Assembly: GCA_046153505.1 (NCBI GenBank)
Contig: JBJXDT010000025.1
Span: 1 to 24,135 of the forward strand
From: JBJXDT01 sp046153505
Lineage (GTDB): Bacteria; Pseudomonadota; Gammaproteobacteria; Burkholderiales; Methylophilaceae
DNA: 24,135 nucleotides
Direction: 5' to 3'
The notes under the pieces were generated by a model that saw nothing but the letters and a program-made list of their open reading frames with translations, did not search any database and was not told the origin of the DNA. The position numbers and the translations under genes are program-made. Positions within the stretch are counted from its first letter, which is position 1. Every line of letters starts with the position of its first letter. Below are positions 14,857 through 23,818 of the stretch, in pieces.

Positions 14857-16284
14857 CTAGCGGGGTAGCGTAGATGAACCCATCAAAAACTCGTCCACAG
14901 CACGTGCGCACTGACGTCCTTCTCGAATTGCCCAAACGACGAGTGACTGACCACGGCGCATATCGCCTGCTACAAAAACTTTGTCTTTGCTTGTTTTGTA
15001 GCTTTGTGCGCCTTCTGTCAGCGCTTTTGCATTGCCGCGTGAATCTTTTTCCACACCAAACACTTCAAGTACTTTTTGCACAGGTGACACAAAACCCATA
15101 GCAAGTAGAACTAAATCAGCTGGGATAGTAAATTCTGAGCCTTCTACTTCTACCATTTTGCCATCTATCCATTCCACTTTTGCGCCGACCAAATGCGTCA
15201 ACTTGCCATTCTCGCCAACTAATTTTTTAGTGGTTATTGACCAATCGCGATTAGCGCCTTCCTCGTGACTGCTAGAAGTGCGTAGCTTGAGCGGCCAATT
15301 TGGCCATACCAACGATTTATTTTCTTTTTCGGGCGGTTGCGGCATTAGCTCAAACTGTGTGACACTGGCCGCGCCATGTCGATTGGACGTGCCAACACAG
15401 TCAGAACCTGTATCACCGCCACCGATCACTACTACGTGTTTACCAGTAGCGCGCACCTGATTCGGAATGCTATCTCCTGCGTTGACTTTGTTTTGTGCTG
15501 GCAAAAAGTCCATCGCGAACATGACACCATCAAGCTCACGACCAGGCACAGGCAAATCACGCGGAAACTCGGCACCACCTGCCAAAATTACGGCATCAAA
15601 TTCATTTTGCATATTATCAGCACTGATATCAACGCCAACATATTGGTTTACTTTAAAAGTCACGCCTTCAACTTCCATTTGTTTTATTCGGCGGTCAATA
15701 TGTGATTTTTCCATTTTAAAATCTGGAATGCCGTAGCGTAATAAACCACCGATACGGCTATTTTTCTCAAACACTGTGACAGTGTGACCTGCGCGTGCAA
15801 GCTGTTGCGCACTTGCCAAACCAGCAGGGCCAGAACCAACAATGGCCACTTTTTTTCCTGTTTTTTTTGCTGGCGGCTGTGGCAGAACCCAATTATTTTC
15901 CCAAGCTTTATCGATAATTGCATGCTCAATAGATTTAATGCCTACCGCATCATTATTAATATTGAGTGTGCATGCTGCTTCACAAGGCGCTGGGCAAATT
16001 CGTCCAGTAAACTCTGGGAAGTTATTAGTTGAATGTAATGTATCAATCGCATTGCGCCAATCTTGGTGATAGACCAAGTCGTTGAAATCAGGAATGATAT
16101 TGTTTACAGGGCAGCCAGAAGTACAAAACGGAATACCGCAATCCATGCAACGAGCACCTTGTTGCTTGGCTTGGTCATCAGTTAAATGTAGCACAAACTC
16201 TTTGTAATTATGCACGCGATCTTTAACGGGCAAGTTAGCCTCGCTAAGACGTTGGAACTCCATAAACCCTGTAATCTTACCCAT
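14857..16284 (-). CDS. gltD: Glutamate synthase small subunit
   Basis: 475-residue NADPH-oxidising subunit of glutamate synthase (GOGAT); passes electrons through FAD and iron-sulfur clusters to the large subunit. The N-terminal domain holds the clustered Cys of two [4Fe-4S] sites (CMDCGIPFCTSGCPVNN, then CPAPCEAAC). An FAD-binding GSGPAGLASAQQLARAG and an NADPH-binding VIGGGDTGSDC follow. Length and order match the E. coli GltD family. ATG 16284 lies 18 bases after the gltB stop and is preceded by AAAGG, so the two subunits are cotranslated in order. Confidence 0.97.
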   Translation of the reverse strand: MGKITGFMEFQRLSEANLPVKDRVHNYKEFVLHLTDDQAKQQGARCMDCGIPFCTSGCPVNNIIPDFNDLVYHQDWRNAIDTLHSTNNFPEFTGRICPAPCEAACTLNINNDAVGIKSIEHAIIDKAWENNWVLPQPPAKKTGKKVAIVGSGPAGLASAQQLARAGHTVTVFEKNSRIGGLLRYGIPDFKMEKSHIDRRIKQMEVEGVTFKVNQYVGVDISADNMQNEFDAVILAGGAEFPRDLPVPGRELDGVMFAMDFLPAQNKVNAGDSIPNQVRATGKHVVVIGGGDTGSDCVGTSNRHGAASVTQFELMPQPPEKENKSLVWPNWPLKLRTSSSHEEGANRDWSITTKKLVGENGKLTHLVGAKVEWIDGKMVEVEGSEFTIPADLVLLAMGFVSPVQKVLEVFGVEKDSRGNAKALTEGAQSYKTSKDKVFVAGDMRRGQSLVVWAIREGRQCARAVDEFLMGSSTLPR

Positions 16285-16302
16285 ATATAAAGCCTTTACC
16301 CA

Positions 16303-19300
16303 TTATGCTGCTTCCTTACTTGCTGCCGCTGCCATTTCGGTGAGCGCGCGTTTATATTCGTGTGGCATCACTTTTACAAATTTTGCACGTTCATTTGGCC
16401 AATCAGCCAAAATTGCTTTTGCGCGTGCGCTATCCGTGTTATTTGCATGATTTTCAATCAATGTTTTAAGTAATGCTTCATCTGCCTGACCCATGTGTTT
16501 AATGCCGCCAATACTGGCTTCTGAGCTTTCCACTTTTTCTAAAGCGACCATGCTCATATTGCAACGTTTAGCAAACATACCATCGATATCATATACATAC
16601 GCCACACCTCCGCTCATGCCTGCCGCGAAGTTCTGACCAGTAATTCCCAACACAACCACGGTACCACCAGTCATATATTCGCAGCCATGATTGCCTAAGC
16701 CTTCTACCACTGCCGATGCGCCTGAGTTACGCACACAGAAACGCTCTCCTGCCACGCCACTAAAATAGGCTTGGCCTGTGGTCGCACCGTACATCACAGT
16801 ATTACCAACGATAATATTTTCGTGTGAAACACCACGGAATGTTTTTGGAGGTTTAATGACAATGCGACCGCCACATAATCCTTTGCCCACATAATCGTTA
16901 CCTTCACCCGTCAACTCAAAACTTATGCCCTTAGCTAAAAACGCAGCAAAACTTTGGCCTGATGTGCCAGTAAAATTTACATGTATCGTATCATCTGGCA
17001 AGCCTTGGCTGCCGTAGCGCAGTGCTACTTGATTTGATAGCATCGTACCCACTGTACGATTGGTGTTAAAAATCGGCATATCAATATTGATTTTTTCACC
17101 ATTTTCCAACGCTGCTTTTGCTTTTTCAATCAGCTTGTTATCAAGCGCATTTTTTAAGCCGTGGTCTTGTACATCGTTGTTGCTACGCGAAACACTTGCT
17201 GGCATATCTGGTTGATGGAAAACCTTGCTGAAATCCAAACCATGAATTTTCCAGTGTTCTATGCCTTTTTGTATATCAAGCAAATCAGCACGTCCAATCA
17301 AGTCACTAAATTTGGCAACACCTAAGCTCGCCATCAACTCACGTACTTCTTCTGCAATGAAGAAGAAAAAGTTAACAACATGCTCTGGTTTACCTGTAAA
17401 TTTCTTACGAAGTTCAGGATCTTGAGTGGCAACGCCAACAGGACAGGTGTTTAAGTGACATTTACGCATCATAATGCAACCTTCAACTACTAAAGGCGCG
17501 GTAGCAAAGCCAAATTCGTCAGCCCCTAAAAGGGCACCAATCACAACATCACGACCCGTTTTAATTTGACCATCCACTTGCACGATTACGCGGCCGCGTA
17601 ATTGGTTTAACACCAACGTTTGTTGCGTTTCAGACAAGCCTAACTCCCATGGCGTGCCTGCATGTTTAATAGACGAAATAGGTGATGCACCAGTACCGCC
17701 GTCATGACCAGCAATCACAATATGATCTGATTTAGCTTTTGCTACGCCCGCGGCGACTGTACCTACACCCGTCTCAGAAACCAATTTAACTGAGATAGAA
17801 GCTTTAGGATTTGCATTTTTCAAGTCGTGAATGAGTTGTGCCAAATCTTCAATCGAATAAATGTCATGGTGAGGCGGTGGCGAAATTAAACCCACACCAG
17901 GAACCGAAAAGCGCAATTTTGCGATGTATTCAGAGACTTTATGACCAGGTAATTGACCACCCTCACCAGGTTTTGCACCTTGTGCCATTTTGATTTGAAT
18001 TTGATCGGCAGAATTTAAATACTCTGCTGTTACACCAAAACGACCCGAAGCAACTTGCTTGATACGAGAACGTAATGAATCACCTGCTTTAAGTGGAATT
18101 TCTGCTTCTATTAAACGCTCACCAATGACCTCAGCCAAACTACTGTCCTTTACCAACGGTATAAAGCGCTTAGAATCTTCACCACCTTCGCCTGTGTTCG
18201 ATTTTCCGCCAATTCGGTTCATGGCAATAGCAAGTGTCGCATGCGCTTCTGTTGAAATTGAGCCAAGCGACATCGCACCTGTTGCAAACCGTTTTACGAT
18301 TTCTTTCGCAGGCTCAACCTGATCGAGCGGGATCGGTTGATTTTTTGGCTTAAATTCAAAAAGCCCGCGCAAGGTCATATGACGGCGAGATTGATCATTA
18401 ATCAGTTTTGCGTAATCTTTAAATGTTTCATATTTGTTGGTACGAGTTGCGTTTTGCAATTTAGAAATCGACTCTGGTGTCCACATATGTTGCTCACCGC
18501 GCACACGGAAAGCATACTCACCACCTGCGTCAAGTGCGTTAGCTAACACTGGATCAGGACCAAAGGCAGCATTGTGCAAACGTACAGCTTCTTCCGCCAC
18601 TTCATCCAAACCAATACCTTCGATATTGGTGGTTGTACCTGTAAAATATGCGTTCACAAAGGTGCTGTTTAAGCCGATTGCTTCAAAGATCTGCGCACCG
18701 CAATAGGATTGATAGGTCGAAATGCCCATTTTTGACATGACCTTGTACATGCCTTTTCCTATGGCTTTTACAAATTTTTTGTTTGATTCATATGTATCTT
18801 CTTTAATGCTCGCAATCGTCTCATAAGTCAGCCAGGGGCATACTGCTTCCGCGCCATAGCCTGCCAACAATGCGAAATGATGAACCTCGCGCGCCGATCC
18901 AGTATCAATTACCAAGCCAGTGCTCGTGCGTAAGCCTGCTTTTACCAAATGCTCATGCGTTGCGGCACAGGCGAGCAATGCTGGAATGGCAATACGATCT
19001 TTTTGAACATTCCTGTCGCTCAGAATCAACACATTGTATTTATCTCTTACTGCCTGTACTGCCGAGTAACATAGTTTATCAATGGCTGATTTCATGCCCG
19101 CCTTACCCTCACTTGCAGGGTAAGTCATATCTAGCGTCATCGCGCTATAGGCACCTTGCGTAATGGCCTCGATATTCTTAAGTTTTGCTAGGTCATCATT
19201 ACTTAATACCGGCTGGCTGGCCTCCAAACGAATCGCGGGTTTCGTCACATCCACACCCAATAAATTAGGTTTTGGACCAATAAAGGTCACCAAAGACATC

Positions 19301-20940
19301 ACCAATTCTTCACGAATTGGGTCGATAGGTGGATTTGTGACTTGCGCAAACAATTGCTTAAAATAGTTATAAAGTAATTTTGGCTTTTCAGATAGTACTG
19401 GTAAGGCAGCATCGTTACCCATTGACCCAGCACCTTCTTCGCCATTTTCAATCATCGGCTGTAAGATAAATTTAATATCTTCTTGGGTATAGCCAAACGC
19501 CTGTTGCGTATCCAGCAAAGATTCTTTGAGTTCATGTGAGCCGTCTTCCTCAGGCAAATCACTTAAGAAGTAACGCGACTCTTCAATCCATTTTCTGTAA
19601 GGTTTGGCTGCTGCGAGTTCTTTTTTCACTTCTTCGTCATCAATAATACGGCCTTGCTCTGTATCAATCAGGAACATTTTTCCTGGTTGCAGGCGCCATT
19701 TTTTCACGATTTTTTCTTGCGGGAATGTAAGCACACCCATTTCGGAAGCCATCATGACGATGTCTTCATCTGTCACCAAATAGCGCGCAGGGCGTAAGCC
19801 GTTTCTGTCTAGGGTTGCGCCAATCATGCGGCCATCCGTAAAGGCAACAGCTGCTGGGCCATCCCATGGCTCCATCAATGCGGCGTGATATTCGTAAAAT
19901 GCACGTCTATCTTCGCTCATCAGCGGATTATTGTTCCAAGCTTCTGGAATCAACATCATCATGGCATGTGGCAGGCTGTAACCACCAGCTACCAACAATT
20001 CCAAACAATTATCAAAACAAGCCGAATCAGACTGACCATCCGCAATGAGTGGCCAAAGTTTTTCTAAATCATCGCCTAAGACGGCTGATTTCATCGTCTC
20101 GTGACGGGCGGCCATCCAATTTACATTACCTTGAACAGTATTGATTTCGCCGTTGTGAGCAATCATCCGGAAAGGGTGCGCCAAGTCCCAAGCGGGGAAA
20201 GTGTTTGTAGAAAAACGTTGGTGAACCAAAGCTAAAGCAGAAACAATGCTTTCGTCTGTTAAATCCTTGTAGTAAACACCCACCTCATTCGCCAAAAGCA
20301 TGCCTTTGTAAATAATAGTGCGGCTAGAAAGAGAAGGGACATAAAACGCGGCTTTATCATTAAATTTAAGCGCACGAACTGCATGCTCAACACGTTTACG
20401 GATAACAAAACATTTGCGCTCGAAAGTAGTTTGGTCGCCTGTATTTGAACCAATAAACACTTGCTTCATGACTGGCTCTACTTCATGCGCTGCATCAGCA
20501 ATATTGCTATTGTCTACAGGCACATCACGCCAACCTAATAAGGTTTGACCTTCATCTGCAATCGTTTTGGCAAAAATGGCCTCGCAAGTAGCGCGATGTT
20601 TAGCATCCTGCGGCATAAAGACGTTACCAACAGCATATTTACCAGCTTCTGGCAAATCAAAACCAAGCTTCTTGGCCTCTTTGCGTAAAAATGCATCTGG
20701 CAATTGCATAAGTAAGCCAGCGCCATCACCGAGTTTTGGGTCGTAACCTGTAGCGCCACGATGCGTTAAATTGGTAAGAAGCTCTAAGCCTTGTTGCACA
20801 ATTTTGTGTGACTTAACTCCCTTGATGTGCGCGACAAAACCAACGCCACAGGCATCATGTTCGTTTGAGGGATTGTATAAACCTTGCTTCGCAGGGGTTG
20901 CGCCCAAGCTGGTGCTTGAGCTGCTGTGATTTATTGCCAT
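16303..20940 (-). CDS. gltB: Glutamate synthase large subunit
   Basis: 1545-residue subunit that turns 2-oxoglutarate and glutamine into two glutamates. An N-terminal glutamine amidotransferase class II domain has its nucleophile at Cys31 (HDACGVGF), which implies removal of a 30-residue leader. Central and FMN-binding synthase domains follow (GEGGEDSKRF, PGEGGQLPGHKV, GHDGGTGASPISS), then the [3Fe-4S] site at Cys1155, Cys1161 and Cys1166 (CIMMRKCHLNTCPVG) and a C-terminal beta-helix GXG domain (GLGNHGCEYMTGG). No frameshift is seen. A good promoter is located upstream at 20977-21005. First gene of gltB-gltD-hemE. Confidence 0.98.
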   Translation of the reverse strand: MAINHSSSSTSLGATPAKQGLYNPSNEHDACGVGFVAHIKGVKSHKIVQQGLELLTNLTHRGATGYDPKLGDGAGLLMQLPDAFLRKEAKKLGFDLPEAGKYAVGNVFMPQDAKHRATCEAIFAKTIADEGQTLLGWRDVPVDNSNIADAAHEVEPVMKQVFIGSNTGDQTTFERKCFVIRKRVEHAVRALKFNDKAAFYVPSLSSRTIIYKGMLLANEVGVYYKDLTDESIVSALALVHQRFSTNTFPAWDLAHPFRMIAHNGEINTVQGNVNWMAARHETMKSAVLGDDLEKLWPLIADGQSDSACFDNCLELLVAGGYSLPHAMMMLIPEAWNNNPLMSEDRRAFYEYHAALMEPWDGPAAVAFTDGRMIGATLDRNGLRPARYLVTDEDIVMMASEMGVLTFPQEKIVKKWRLQPGKMFLIDTEQGRIIDDEEVKKELAAAKPYRKWIEESRYFLSDLPEEDGSHELKESLLDTQQAFGYTQEDIKFILQPMIENGEEGAGSMGNDAALPVLSEKPKLLYNYFKQLFAQVTNPPIDPIREELVMSLVTFIGPKPNLLGVDVTKPAIRLEASQPVLSNDDLAKLKNIEAITQGAYSAMTLDMTYPASEGKAGMKSAIDKLCYSAVQAVRDKYNVLILSDRNVQKDRIAIPALLACAATHEHLVKAGLRTSTGLVIDTGSAREVHHFALLAGYGAEAVCPWLTYETIASIKEDTYESNKKFVKAIGKGMYKVMSKMGISTYQSYCGAQIFEAIGLNSTFVNAYFTGTTTNIEGIGLDEVAEEAVRLHNAAFGPDPVLANALDAGGEYAFRVRGEQHMWTPESISKLQNATRTNKYETFKDYAKLINDQSRRHMTLRGLFEFKPKNQPIPLDQVEPAKEIVKRFATGAMSLGSISTEAHATLAIAMNRIGGKSNTGEGGEDSKRFIPLVKDSSLAEVIGERLIEAEIPLKAGDSLRSRIKQVASGRFGVTAEYLNSADQIQIKMAQGAKPGEGGQLPGHKVSEYIAKLRFSVPGVGLISPPPHHDIYSIEDLAQLIHDLKNANPKASISVKLVSETGVGTVAAGVAKAKSDHIVIAGHDGGTGASPISSIKHAGTPWELGLSETQQTLVLNQLRGRVIVQVDGQIKTGRDVVIGALLGADEFGFATAPLVVEGCIMMRKCHLNTCPVGVATQDPELRKKFTGKPEHVVNFFFFIAEEVRELMASLGVAKFSDLIGRADLLDIQKGIEHWKIHGLDFSKVFHQPDMPASVSRSNNDVQDHGLKNALDNKLIEKAKAALENGEKINIDMPIFNTNRTVGTMLSNQVALRYGSQGLPDDTIHVNFTGTSGQSFAAFLAKGISFELTGEGNDYVGKGLCGGRIVIKPPKTFRGVSHENIIVGNTVMYGATTGQAYFSGVAGERFCVRNSGASAVVEGLGNHGCEYMTGGTVVVLGITGQNFAAGMSGGVAYVYDIDGMFAKRCNMSMVALEKVESSEASIGGIKHMGQADEALLKTLIENHANNTDSARAKAILADWPNERAKFVKVMPHEYKRALTEMAAAASKEAA

Positions 20941-20976
20941 ATTCTCTAATTCACAAAACGTTTAGCGGAACCTTCA

Positions 20977-21005
20977 ATAATACCGTTAAATCGTCTTGCT
21001 ATCAA
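20977..21005 (-). promoter_or_regulatory. Sigma70-like promoter of gltBD-hemE
   Basis: On the minus strand TTGATA (21005-21000) and TATTAT (20982-20977) are separated by exactly 17 bases; each hexamer matches the consensus at four or five positions. Start of transcription would be near 20970, giving a leader of about 30 bases before the gltB ATG. It sits between the hemL stop and gltB, where no terminator is seen, so read-through from hemL may add to expression. Confidence 0.65.
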
Positions 21006-21027
21006 TCACATAGCGTGAATTTATTGG

Positions 21028-22308
21028 CTAAATTTGCGCAAATGCTTTTTCAGCCGCAGCGAGAGTCTTGGCTATGTCTTCATCAGTATGTGCGGCAGAA
21101 ACAAACCCAGCCTCAAACGCAGAAGGGCCCAAGTAAATCCCGCTATCAAGCATGCTGTGGAAAAACTTGTTAAATGCAGCCTTATCGCATGTCATCATTT
21201 CGGCAAAAGTGCTAGGAATATTGGAGTTGAAATAAAGCCCAAACATGCCGCCTACACTTTGCGCGCTAAATGGTACACCTGCCTTATCTGCTTCGCCAAT
21301 CAAGCCTTGCATGAGTTTTTTGGTTTGTGAGGTGAGCTTTTCGTGAAATCCAGGCGCCTGTATAAGCTTCAACGTAGCCAATCCAGCTGTCACAGCAACT
21401 GGGTTACCTGATAGCGTACCCGCCTGATACACAGGTCCAAGTGGAGCAAGCACACTCATGATGTCTTTACGTCCGCCAAAAGCCCCTACTGGCAAGCCGC
21501 CACCAATCACTTTGCCTAAAGTGGTCATGTCTGGCTTGATGTCATACAAAGCTTGTGCTCCGCCCAGTGCGACGCGGAAACCTGTCATCACCTCATCAAA
21601 AATCAATATGGTGCCGTGTTTAGTACAAAGTGCGCGCAAGGTTTGTAAAAATTCCATTGTAGGCACTACTAAATTCATATTGCCAACGACAGGCTCAATA
21701 ATCACACAGGCAATTTCATCGCCTGTTTTATCAAACAAATCTTTCAGTTGCTGTATGTTGTTATACTCTAAAGTGAGTGTATGCGCGGCTACACTAGCTG
21801 GTACACCGCCCGAATCTGGCTCACCGAAAGTGAGCAACCCTGAACCCGCTTTTACTAATAAGCCATCAGAATGTCCGTGATAACAACCTTCGAATTTCAC
21901 AATTTTATCGCGTTTGGTAAAGCCGCGTGCAGTGCGAATCGCACTCATAGTGGCTTCTGTGCCGCTGCTATTTAAGCGCACTTGCTCCATGCTAGGAACA
22001 AGCTTATTAATTTCTTGCGCCATTTCTAGTTCTAGGCCAGTAGGTGCGCCAAATGACAGGCTATTAGCCGCCGCAGCTTGCACCGCCGAAATTACCTCTG
22101 GGTGCGCATGCCCTACAATCATCGGGCCCCAAGAGTTAATATAATCAATATATTCCTTGCCATCGACATCCCAGAGCTTTGAGCCTAAGCCTTTTTTGAA
22201 AAAGACTGGGGTACCGCCTACGCTACGAAATGCGCGCACCGGCGAATTAACTCCGCCTGGAATAAGTTGTTGAGATTTATCGAATAAAGTTTGATTTTGT
22301 GATGTCAT
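21028..22308 (-). CDS. hemL: Glutamate-1-semialdehyde 2,1-aminomutase
   Basis: PLP enzyme that makes 5-aminolevulinate from glutamate-1-semialdehyde in the C5 tetrapyrrole pathway. The 426 residues include PGGVNSPVRAF at 17-27, the phosphate-binding LNSSGTEATM, FDEVMTGFR (Asp238 for the PLP pyridine nitrogen) and the Schiff-base Lys266 in TTLGKVIGGG. The start at 22308 overlaps the thiE stop by the ATGA arrangement, so translation is coupled with thiE. The gene also lies directly upstream of gltB, which provides glutamate, though they probably have separate promoters. Confidence 0.98.
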   Translation of the reverse strand: MTSQNQTLFDKSQQLIPGGVNSPVRAFRSVGGTPVFFKKGLGSKLWDVDGKEYIDYINSWGPMIVGHAHPEVISAVQAAAANSLSFGAPTGLELEMAQEINKLVPSMEQVRLNSSGTEATMSAIRTARGFTKRDKIVKFEGCYHGHSDGLLVKAGSGLLTFGEPDSGGVPASVAAHTLTLEYNNIQQLKDLFDKTGDEIACVIIEPVVGNMNLVVPTMEFLQTLRALCTKHGTILIFDEVMTGFRVALGGAQALYDIKPDMTTLGKVIGGGLPVGAFGGRKDIMSVLAPLGPVYQAGTLSGNPVAVTAGLATLKLIQAPGFHEKLTSQTKKLMQGLIGEADKAGVPFSAQSVGGMFGLYFNSNIPSTFAEMMTCDKAAFNKFFHSMLDSGIYLGPSAFEAGFVSAAHTDEDIAKTLAAAEKAFAQI

Positions 22309-22934
22309 GATTTAAAATTTTCTGTCAGTTGTTGTGCCATATTTTTGATATCTTTTGCATTAAATAGTGCATTGACTACCGCAATAGCATCTGCACCTGC
22401 TTTTTTTAATGATCCTGCATTTTCCAGCGTAATACCGCCAATTGCCACTATTGGAATTTTCACACTATTTTTAGCTTCGGCAAATAGACTTAAAGGTGCG
22501 TTCACAGTATTCGACTTAGTGTTGGTGGGGAAACATGCACCAAACGCAACATAACTTGCGCCTTCTGATTGGGCTTTATGTGCGAAATTGATCTGATTAT
22601 AGCAAGATGCGCCAATTATTTTATCCGCACCCAGCAAGCGACGCGACGCGCCCAAATCGCAATCTGTCGCGCCTAAATGCAATCCATCCGCATCAATTTC
22701 TGTACATAAATCCAAATGGTCATTAATAATCAAAGGCACATTATGTTTGCGACACAAAGCCAGCAAAGCCGACGCTTGTTGCAGGCGCAAATCAGCGTTA
22801 GCGACTTTATTGCGATATTGCAGAAGCTTAACCCCACCCAGCAAGCTGGCCTCGACTTTTGAGCACAGCGCTTTAGTGTCAATCTCATCTGGTGTGACTG
22901 CATACAAACCCTTAATGCTGAATTGACGAGACAC
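22305..22934 (-). CDS. thiE: Thiamine-phosphate synthase
   Basis: Joins HMP-pyrophosphate and the thiazole phosphate to form thiamine phosphate. The 209-residue TIM barrel has the diphosphate-binding LQYRNK near 38-43, INDHLDLC and ADGLHLG, GASCYN, FGACFPTNTK and the phosphate site AIGGI. GTG 22934 is chosen: GAGGG at 22943-22947 precedes it, and the N-terminus SRQFSIKGLYAVTPDE starts as in homologues. A longer frame to 23018 would reach deep into thiD. The last 23 bases of thiD overlap this start, and its own stop overlaps hemL, so thiD-thiE-hemL form a coupled set. Confidence 0.93.
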   Translation of the reverse strand: MSRQFSIKGLYAVTPDEIDTKALCSKVEASLLGGVKLLQYRNKVANADLRLQQASALLALCRKHNVPLIINDHLDLCTEIDADGLHLGATDCDLGASRRLLGADKIIGASCYNQINFAHKAQSEGASYVAFGACFPTNTKSNTVNAPLSLFAEAKNSVKIPIVAIGGITLENAGSLKKAGADAIAVVNALFNAKDIKNMAQQLTENFKS

Positions 22935-23781
22935 TCTCTTTTCCCTCAATTTCAGCATCATCACGTGCCCAAAAAAAACGGTCTGGAATAAACTGTCCCA
23001 TGCCTGGTCGAAACGCATTTTTAAGTGTTTGCCATGTGTATTCTTGCGCCTCTTGAATAGCCTCTTCCATCGTTAAACCATGTGCCAAACATGCCGCAAT
23101 TGCACTGGTGAGCGTGCAGCCAGAGCCATGATAACTACCAGACAGGCGCTCCCAATGGTAAGCCTTAATGAGCGCGTTTTCAGATTGCAGATTGCCACCA
23201 TACAAGGCATTTACCACATCGGTAGTGCGCTCATGTGTTCCAGTAATCATCACATACTCTGTGCCCATCGCCAGCAAACGCTGGGCACATTCGTCCAGCG
23301 AAGAATGCTTCACTTCATCGCTCTCTTCGTAATAGGCTAATCTTCGCGCCTCAAGGCTATTTGGCGTAATAAGTGTAGCCTGCGGAAACAATAACTCGCA
23401 CATCGCTGCTTGCATTTCCTCGTTGGTTAAATCATCTCCTCGACCAGAGGTTAAAATCGGGTCTATCAACAAAGGTACATCAGGATAATCTGCCATAATT
23501 TCCGCAATCACTGCGACGTTTTCCACGCTACCAAGCAAACCCAGTTTAAATGCGGCAACTTGTACATCTTCTAAAATCGTCCTTGCCTGATCATTAATCC
23601 AATCTGCATCGAGCGGCAACACACTATCTACACCAACAGTATCTTGCACGGTAACGCCAGTTACAACGGATATAGGATGGCACCCAATGCTCGCTAAAGC
23701 CAAAATATCTGCCTGCAAACCCGCTCCGCCACTAGGGTCTGTGGCGGCAAAAGTCATCACGCATGGGGGTGTTGGTGTCAT
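22912..23781 (-). CDS. thiD: Hydroxymethylpyrimidine/phosphomethylpyrimidine kinase
   Basis: Phosphorylates HMP and HMP-phosphate for thiamine synthesis (ribokinase fold). The 289 residues show DPSGGAGLQADI (15-26), the domain LLIDPILTSGRGDDL, ITPNSLEARRL, and the ATP-site GSGCTLTSAIAACLA with the GSGC anion hole. It is a little longer than E. coli ThiD, with a C-terminal extension that overlaps thiE. ATG 23781 is preceded only by AGAAAG, a weak ribosome site. Twelve bases upstream lies the CCA end of a tRNA-Gly 3' fragment, so the natural promoter of this operon may have been displaced. Confidence 0.96.
   Translation of the reverse strand: MTPTPPCVMTFAATDPSGGAGLQADILALASIGCHPISVVTGVTVQDTVGVDSVLPLDADWINDQARTILEDVQVAAFKLGLLGSVENVAVIAEIMADYPDVPLLIDPILTSGRGDDLTNEEMQAAMCELLFPQATLITPNSLEARRLAYYEESDEVKHSSLDECAQRLLAMGTEYVMITGTHERTTDVVNALYGGNLQSENALIKAYHWERLSGSYHGSGCTLTSAIAACLAHGLTMEEAIQEAQEYTWQTLKNAFRPGMGQFIPDRFFWARDDAEIEGKESVSSIQH
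22943..22947 (-). promoter_or_regulatory. Ribosome-binding site for thiE inside thiD
   Basis: GAGGG on the minus strand, eight bases before GTG 22934, within the last codons of thiD. It decides the thiE start against ATG codons at 22958 and 22961, which lack such a site. Confidence 0.55.
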
Positions 23782-23793
23782 TTCATTCTTTCT

Positions 23794-23818
23794 TGGAGCG
23801 GGTGACGGGAATCGAACC
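23794..23818 (-). tRNA. 3' remnant of a tRNA-Gly gene (likely att site)
   Basis: On the minus strand, GGTTCGATTCCCGTCACCCGCTCCA is not written in full here, but it reads as the T-loop TTCGATT, the 3' T-stem strand CCCGT, acceptor strand CACCCGC, discriminator T and encoded CCA. The acceptor strand would pair with GCGGGTG, the 5' end of tRNA-Gly genes. Upstream of it the T-stem partner should be ACGGG, but TGAGG is seen, and no anticodon arm, D arm or 5' acceptor follows. So only the last 25 bases of the tRNA are present. This is typical of the duplicated core left by a tyrosine-recombinase element that used the tRNA 3' end. Not a functional tRNA. Confidence 0.75.

Noticed and set aside
14874..20067. 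Many plus-strand frames opposite gltD and gltB
   Set aside because: Shadows of two well-recognised genes with intact domains.
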